NCBI GenBank assembly: GCA_005223375.1
Contig: RXOD01006036.1
Span: 1 to 11,531 of the forward strand
DNA: 11,531 nt
Source of the DNA: Amoebophrya sp. AT5.2
Taxonomy: Eukaryota > Sar > Dinophyceae > Syndiniales > Amoebophryaceae
Direction: 5' to 3'
Made by a program: the position numbers and the translations under genes. Positions 7,575 to 11,531 of this stretch are shown piece after piece. Every line of letters begins with the position of its first letter. Positions within the stretch are counted from its first letter, which is position 1. The notes below the pieces were generated by a model. The model ran no database searches, was not told the DNA's origin, and worked only from the letters and a program-made list of their open reading frames with translations.

Positions 7575-7979
7575 GTAGATGTCGATGCGGCTCACCTCTT
7601 CTTCGGCGCGGACGCGGGCGATGTCCGCCGCATCGATCGGCCCGCTCAGCACATCCTGCACAACGCGCACCATGTTGAGGCACTCCTCATCGGAGAGGAT
7701 CTCGATCGCGCGCAGCGAAGTCGCGATCGTGAAGGGGTTCATCGTGATCGCCGGAGGGCAGGCGCGCTTGTCGGCAAGCGCGTAGAGGCGGTGAGAAGCC
7801 GCCAGAGAGACCGCAAACAGGTAGACTTTGCCATCAATTTTGTGCGCACAGATGGACTGACTCAGATTAAGGCGAGTTTCTTGCTGCGGGGTTAAGACCC
7901 CGTGCCCCGCCTGCGCGCGACCTTCGCGGTCGATGCGGACGAAGTCCGCCACGTTGTCCTGAGGGTTGCCTCCGTCCAT
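7575..7979 (-). CDS. Gag-like protein, N-terminal part
   Basis: The ATG at 7979 has G at -3 and G at +4. The first 135 or so residues look like a structured soluble protein with mixed helix and strand and no recognisable domain. The frame is open to 7311, but beyond about 7575 it turns Arg/Gly/Ala-rich, the shadow of the downstream gag frame. A +1 step between 7591 and 7561 would join the two parts into a protein of about 320 residues. The same sign and size of break occurs in the RT gene. The start codon is 517 bp downstream of the recombinase stop codon, so this gene probably has its own leader or promoter. Confidence 0.6.
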
Positions 7980-8496
7980 TTCTGCACTTTTTCGAAACGC
8001 TCACGAAACACTCGTAGGGGGAACAGAAGCTCTTTTAGTTTGCCGAAGTAGGGGTCACCTTTAGGCGGGAAAAAAGCTCTGCAGAGATGGTTTTTGTGGT
8101 CAAAACAGGAGGAAATTTCTAAAAAAAGAGACGCGTTCGTTCGTTTGGTGGAGCGACGGATTTGGTGGCATATGAGCCCACGTAGTGCGACGAAAGTCGA
8201 TTCATTGGTCCAGATGACCACTCGAGAGAAGTAGTTGATGGCCGGAGCCCACGAGCAGTAATTCAACGAAGAGCACCGACAAGAGCAAAGCGACGGTCGG
8301 TCTCCTCAATTCCACGAAAATCAGTTTGACGAGCTTCAAGTTCAGTTTTTTTGGACAGTTGTCCTAGAAGTAACGATGATTAGCCGAAGAAAGAGAGCTT
8401 TCGACGGCGCTTCCACAGTAGCAGACGAGTGGCTGTCTAGCAGCGTGTAGTAGAACCAAAATAGCTCCATGGAGGCTTATTCCCAACGAGTACTAC
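7980..8496 (-). other. Non-coding spacer between recombinase and gag-like genes
   Basis: No gene is supported in these 517 bp. A 124-aa minus-strand frame (7892-8266) overlaps the gag start in another frame and shows no domain or sensible composition. The segment must hold the 3' end of the recombinase transcript and the leader of the gag-like gene; I saw no decisive promoter, polyadenylation or splice signal. Confidence 0.4.
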
Positions 8497-10530
8497 TTAA
8501 TTTTCAGAAAACAATTCCTTGATGGTAGCTCCCTGCACAACGGGCCACGTGATGCGAACGTCGTCCGGAGAAAGGGCGGCGTTGCTTGTGTAGCCAACCG
8601 CTGTTTGGAGGTCTTTGTGTCTGGCGAACTTGTTCACCATCGCCAGTTCCAAGCCGCCCTCGAACGCCGCCGTCACCGCGCCGATACGTAGCGAATGAGG
8701 GGAGTAGTGGCGGCCCGGAATGTCCATGCCCAGCAGCTCGATCGTTTTCTTGAAGAAAGCCCTGGCGTTCACCACGGTACCCAGCAGTTTGCGGCAGTAC
8801 TCGAAGCGCTGGTCGGTGATCGAGTGCACGGGGCAGATGGGCACCACTTCGTGAGCGGGGCAGAAGGACGTTTGGTCGCAGGCGCAGGCCAAACTGAATT
8901 CGGCCCCATGGCACAAGGCGTCAGTCTTGGAAGAGGTCACGACAAACTTCGTCTTGCGCCCGGCGGCAGTTGTAGTGCAGGTGGTACACATCAGGTCATC
9001 GGCGCGCAACATGCCGAACCAACCCCGCACCAGCAGGCCCGCACCCGTTGCCAGATCGATGGAGGACTTCGCCTTCTTGTTTCCCTTCTTCATCTCGCCC
9101 GTGAACGCCACTTTCTCGGGGTCGTTGGCCGCATTCAGGACCATCTTGATCACGTGCGAGAGCCGGAAGCCTTCACTTTTACTGCGGACGGCGACCATCT
9201 TGCTCAGCAGGCCGAAGCACGTGCTGTAGGTACTTTTCATCTTCGAGCTGAAGGGTTTCACGGCCGAAATGAACATCTTCGCGTTGGAAAGATATTGCGC
9301 GCGGCTTTGTTCAAAACCGGCGGCATCGGCTAACACAGCCGTGTATGCCTGCAGCGACCAGGAACTGCATTTCTGGGGCGAGGCGTCCAAACCGCAGGAG
9401 TCCATGAAGTCGGCGTAGCGAATGTACTCTTCTTCGTACTTCGCATACGTTTTCTTGTTCCAGCGATGCTTTGCCAGCGGCACCTTGGTCACGCGGATGA
9501 TGGCAGCGATGTCTTGATACGGCGGCGCAAGCGGATGCTCCGCTTTTTTCGGCATGTTCGCCTTGATTTTCTTGACGTGGTCCGCCTTGACCTCGTCGTA
9601 GTTCAACGCCGACTGCTTCACCCCGCGGCGATTCGGTTTGCCCGCGGCCTTTTCTTCGATTTTCTTTTTCATTCCCTGCTTGCGCGCCACAGCCTTGACT
9701 TTCTTCATTGCAGCCCTGTTTTTCGGAGAGAAGTTGCTCGAGACGATTTCGACGTCGGAAGAAGAGTCGGCGGTGGCGGCGTCGGAAATGCCATCCTCGT
9801 CGGTTTCAGACGATTCCCCAGACGAGGAGGACGAGCTCTCGGACGACGAAGAGGACTTGAACTTCAGCGGGCCTTTGTACGAGGAGGATGCGGCCTGCTG
9901 AGTCTTGGCGCGGTCCTCTTTCTTGTTTTTCTTCGACATCCGCTTGTAGAATTTCGGGATTTTCTCGGTCTGTTTCTCGTCGATCTCCGACTCCTCGTCG
10001 GAAGCGAAAACCTTCTTTTTCGAGTTCTTGGAGAAGACGCACTTGCTGCGCCCCGTCAGCTGGCGCTGCAGGGGGGAAGTTTTCTTCTTCTGCTGTTCGA
10101 TCTTCTTCTGGCGTTCGACAACAGAAGCAGGAGCGAGGTCTTCACCAAGCAGAAGTTTTTCCATGCGCGTGAGCGGCTTCGCGGCGACCTCGTCGTGCGA
10201 GGGCACGTCCTCGATTCCGTCGGGAGTGGAGCCCGGCGAGACAATTTCGTCGACGACTTTGTTCTTGTGTTTCTTCTTGGTGACTTTGGAGGCCTTCTTG
10301 GACTTCTTCAGCTTCTTGCTCTTCTTTCCGACTTGCGCGATAAACTGCGCAGCCAGAGCTCTAGCCGCACCAGAGCGAGCGGTCTTCGTGTCCTCAGCGG
10401 TCTTGGAAGATTTCTCATCCTTTTTGCGAGCCGCGTCGGCGCGGTTTTCCTTGTAGGCGGCGATGGCGCTGGACGGCTTGAAGCGCTCGCCCAGCTTGCG
10501 CAAGGCCTCGGCTTGCAGCATGTCTCGCAT
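8497..10530 (-). CDS. Tyrosine recombinase (integrase) of YR retrotransposon, 677 aa
   Basis: The C-terminal domain carries the complete tyrosine-recombinase catalytic set. R509 lies in GMLRADDL (box I), K535 in SSKTD (beta-hairpin lysine), H612 and R615 in HSLRIG, H638 in FARHKD, and the nucleophile Y647 in VGYTS. Such enzymes insert a circular double-stranded DNA copy by strand exchange rather than DDE-type transfer. A probable core-binding SAM-like region lies at about 340-470. The N-terminal 300 residues are unusually long and disordered: a Lys-rich stretch at 69-91 that may be a nuclear localisation signal, many basic and acidic blocks, and a Ser/acidic tract at about 226-246. A Cys/His cluster (C549, C551, C557, H560, C566, H569) sits between the catalytic lysine and box II. 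The start ATG has A at -3; upstream are B1 and A2, which may form its promoter. Confidence 0.92.
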   Translation of the reverse strand: MRDMLQAEALRKLGERFKPSSAIAAYKENRADAARKKDEKSSKTAEDTKTARSGAARALAAQFIAQVGKKSKKLKKSKKASKVTKKKHKNKVVDEIVSPGSTPDGIEDVPSHDEVAAKPLTRMEKLLLGEDLAPASVVERQKKIEQQKKKTSPLQRQLTGRSKCVFSKNSKKKVFASDEESEIDEKQTEKIPKFYKRMSKKNKKEDRAKTQQAASSSYKGPLKFKSSSSSESSSSSSGESSETDEDGISDAATADSSSDVEIVSSNFSPKNRAAMKKVKAVARKQGMKKKIEEKAAGKPNRRGVKQSALNYDEVKADHVKKIKANMPKKAEHPLAPPYQDIAAIIRVTKVPLAKHRWNKKTYAKYEEEYIRYADFMDSCGLDASPQKCSSWSLQAYTAVLADAAGFEQSRAQYLSNAKMFISAVKPFSSKMKSTYSTCFGLLSKMVAVRSKSEGFRLSHVIKMVLNAANDPEKVAFTGEMKKGNKKAKSSIDLATGAGLLVRGWFGMLRADDLMCTTCTTTAAGRKTKFVVTSSKTDALCHGAEFSLACACDQTSFCPAHEVVPICPVHSITDQRFEYCRKLLGTVVNARAFFKKTIELLGMDIPGRHYSPHSLRIGAVTAAFEGGLELAMVNKFARHKDLQTAVGYTSNAALSPDDVRITWPVVQGATIKELFSEN

Positions 10531-10600
10531 TGATTGGTCGACGAAATTAAATACAACAAATTACTACTTAAAGTTCTAGGTTTAAGGGTGGGCCGAGGGA
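10531..10600 (-). promoter_or_regulatory. Leader between B1 and the recombinase start
   Basis: This 70-bp AT-rich stretch directly precedes the recombinase ATG on the minus strand. With the adjoining B1 and A2 repeats it is the only place for the element's 5' leader and promoter, but no core promoter motif is clear. Assignment is positional. Confidence 0.35.
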
Positions 10601-10676
10601 GAAAAAACAGGCGTTCCGCAGAGGAAAACAGCAAGCTACTTCTAGGTGAAGGTAGCGATAGCCTGTGACGATTTCA
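10601..10676. repeat. Split direct repeat B, copy 1 (B1)
   Basis: These 76 bp match 11456-11531 in direct orientation with a single T/C difference. The second copy is cut by the window end, so B may be longer. If B1 runs up to A2, as in canonical split direct repeats, B is about 145 bp (10601-10745). It lies just upstream of the recombinase gene. Confidence 0.93.
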
Positions 10677-10745
10677 AAATAGATGCGCGATGATTCCTTG
10701 CCCATGGGTCTCGATTACGTTCATACATTTACCGACGCACAAGAT

Positions 10746-11105
10746 CTATATTGGTGCCAATATAATATTGTACTTGTACTTCCTGAACACATCGCGCCTC
10801 CAGATCTCGTGCGAGCTCCTGCTCGCAATTCATTTTCAGCTTTCCATTCAGTGCAAAGAACCACAGATCTTGGAGCCGATCTCGCCAAGTCGCGCACGAC
10901 AGGCTTGGAGATCAACTGCAGGTAGAGAAGAGCGAGTTCGAATAATGTACGGGCGGGACTACGCGCCTATTGCACGCCAGCCCGCTCAGACAGCGTTAGA
11001 TGGGGACCGTAAGATCCCTTCATTAAGTGTCGTAGAGGTTCCGAGAAGGAAGCGGGACTCGCGTAGCCTGCAAGAAGAGTAGAAACTAGATGTAAAAACA
11101 CCACC
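10746..11105. repeat. Split direct repeat A, copy 2 (A2)
   Basis: These 360 bp match A1 (3736-4094) at about 98-99%. On the minus strand A2 lies upstream of B1 and the recombinase gene, where A1 lies downstream of the RT gene. Differences from A1 are C to T at the CTCGCGCGAG palindrome, a few other transitions, loss of three bases near the left end and gain of four bases (AGAC-type duplication) at about 10987. The hairpin GCGAGC-TCCT-GCTCGC is conserved at 10811-10826. Confidence 0.95.
10747..10764. repeat. 18-bp palindrome at the left edge of A2
   Basis: Identical to the palindrome at 3737-3754 (8-bp arms, TG centre). Bases immediately to its left differ between the two copies, so the repeat boundary falls at the palindrome. 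On the minus strand it lies 216 bp upstream of the recombinase start and contains a TATTATATT run, so it could serve in recombination, promotion or both. Confidence 0.8.
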
Positions 11106-11164
11106 TCAAAGCACCCAGGGAACCGGATCAGGCCCATGGAACTGAGAGAGATAGATAGAGGTGG

Positions 11165-11180
11165 GGAAAGCGCGCTTTCC
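11165..11180. repeat. 16-bp perfect palindrome
   Basis: GGAAAGCGCGCTTTCC equals its own reverse complement. It is in the unique segment between A2 and B2; function unknown. Confidence 0.85.
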
Positions 11181-11269
11181 TCTAGAATATACTCGACTCC
11201 AACTTGCTCCCCGGGCTTGCCTATCGCCAGCGCCGCGAAGAGCATGTGAAAAAGGGCAATCAGCGATTG

Positions 11270-11322
11270 CAAGCACGAAAACCGTATCACCGATGTGATT
11301 ACAAGCATAAAAACCGTATCAC
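11270..11322. repeat. Two-copy direct repeat, 32-bp spacing
   Basis: CAAGCA-(C/T)-(G/A)-AAAACCGTATCAC-type sequences occur at 11270-11290 and 11302-11322, differing at two of 21 positions. They could be iterated binding sites or a degenerate tandem duplication. The segment following each copy (CGATGTGATTA, AACCGATTTA) is only weakly similar. Confidence 0.75.
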
Positions 11323-11328
11323 AACCGA

Positions 11329-11346
11329 TTTAATTTTAAAATTAAA
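11329..11346. repeat. 18-bp perfect AT-only palindrome
   Basis: TTTAATTTTAAAATTAAA equals its own reverse complement and begins 6 bp after the second direct-repeat copy. It is an easily melted or cruciform-prone site in otherwise GC-rich sequence. Confidence 0.85.
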
Positions 11347-11455
11347 CTTTTTATTCGGACCCCGCGGTGGGAAGCCGAGACGCACCTACCTACAGATGGG
11401 AGAGGCGGCGACAGGGGAGGGCTACAGGGGTCGAATCCTGTATCATCAAAGCGCA

Positions 11456-11531
11456 GAAAAAACAGGCGTTCCGCAGAGGAAAACAGCAAGCTACTTCTAG
11501 GTGAAGGCAGCGATAGCCTGTGACGATTTCA
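11456..11531. repeat. Split direct repeat B, copy 2 (B2), cut by window end
   Basis: Matches B1 (10601-10676) at 75 of 76 positions and is still matching at the last base of the window, so the element's outer end lies further right. If B extends to the A2 boundary as B1 could, about 69 more bases are expected before the host flank. Confidence 0.93.

Larger units (their letters stand above)
11106..11455. other. Unique 350-bp segment between A2 and B2
   Basis: This stretch is not shared with the A1 flank or the B1 flank. It has no gene, but it has several structures: a 16-bp perfect palindrome at 11165-11180, a direct repeat at 11270-11290 and 11302-11322, and an 18-bp AT palindrome at 11329-11346. 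In textbook split direct repeats A2 abuts B2, so the segment is an addition or a remnant of a deleted second copy. Confidence 0.6.
3736..11531 (-). mobile_element. Tyrosine-recombinase retrotransposon (DIRS/PAT/Ngaro/kangaroo/VIPER class), right end cut by window
   Basis: The element encodes a tyrosine recombinase, a gag-like protein and an RT-RNase H, all on the minus strand, between repeats ordered A1 - genes - B1 - A2 - B2 on the plus strand. YR plus RT-RH without a DDE integrase defines the YR-retrotransposon class. Interleaved split direct repeats, rather than LTRs or the inverted termini of DIRS-1, place it with the PAT/Ngaro/kangaroo style of element. Gene order in the transcription sense is YR, gag-like, RT-RH. 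The left boundary is where A1 and A2 stop matching (3736). The right boundary lies beyond 11531, because B2 is still matching B1 at the last base. Two frame breaks suggest this copy is degraded or carries indel errors, but all catalytic motifs examined are intact. Confidence 0.87.

Noticed and set aside
7568..7595. A 28-nt GT...AG mini-intron that would fix the gag-like frame
   Set aside because: The 5' side (AG/GTGAGC) looks good, but 28 nt is very short, the sequence is still coding-like in frame, and the same explanation does not work at the RT break.
7892..8266. A 124-aa minus-strand frame ahead of the gag-like gene
   Set aside because: It overlaps the gag start in another frame and shows no recognisable feature; more likely a chance frame in the leader.
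9466..10533. A 355-aa plus-strand open frame antisense to the recombinase
   Set aside because: It is the mirror of the Lys/Ser/acidic low-complexity N-terminal half of a gene with intact catalytic motifs, giving an Arg/Leu/Phe-rich product with no domain.
3736..11105. The A repeats as long terminal repeats of an LTR retrotransposon
   Set aside because: They interleave with B repeats, lack TG...CA ends, and the element encodes a tyrosine recombinase with no DDE integrase or protease.
11428..11438. tRNA B-box-like GGGTCGAATCC with a flanking 5-bp stem
   Set aside because: One mismatch to the B-box, a wrong loop size for a T arm, and no acceptor, D or anticodon arms nearby.
3736..11531. DIRS-1-type inverted terminal repeats with an internal complementary region
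   Set aside because: I saw only direct repeats A and B; no long inverted termini could be found in the window.

Overview
This window looks like nuclear DNA of a microbial eukaryote, probably a protist or alga. It carries long intron-free retroelement genes of a class found only in eukaryotes, start codons in Kozak-like contexts, wide non-coding gaps and simple-sequence repeats, and no bacterial operon layout. The species cannot be fixed from sequence. I found no dinoflagellate spliced-leader relic that would settle it.

Most of the window (3736 to the right edge) is one tyrosine-recombinase (YR) retrotransposon of the DIRS/PAT/Ngaro/kangaroo/VIPER class, with every gene on the minus strand. 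In gene order (right to left) it has a 677-aa protein with a C-terminal tyrosine recombinase (8497-10530), a gag-like protein with a Gly/Lys-rich tail and a Cys/His cluster (7007-7979), and a reverse transcriptase plus RNase H (4235-6674). No DDE integrase, protease or methyltransferase was seen. The gag-like and RT genes are each broken by a one-base frame change of the same sign.

The flanks carry split direct repeats. Repeat A (about 360 bp) is at 3736-4094 and 10746-11105. Repeat B (at least 76 bp) is at 10601-10676 and 11456-11531, the second copy being cut by the window edge. On the plus strand the order is A1 - genes - B1 - A2 - B2, the signature of circle-integrating YR retrotransposons. 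The genes run opposite to the usual orientation, so the compound B-A-B block lies at their 5' side. A 350-bp unique stretch with two perfect palindromes and a 32-bp-spaced direct repeat separates A2 from B2. Each A repeat begins at a perfect 18-bp palindrome, a candidate recombinase site. The gap between the gag-like and RT genes holds a series of mini-hairpins whose loops, on the gene-sense strand, are almost all of the ultrastable UNCG type.

Left of the element (1-3735) is unrelated sequence with one convincing gene. It is a 608-aa minus-strand orphan (850-2676) with a predicted signal peptide and a tetrapeptide repeat rich in N-glycosylation sequons. A perfect 18-bp inverted repeat lies about 50 bp beyond its stop codon. 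The rest of the left flank shows no gene I can support.
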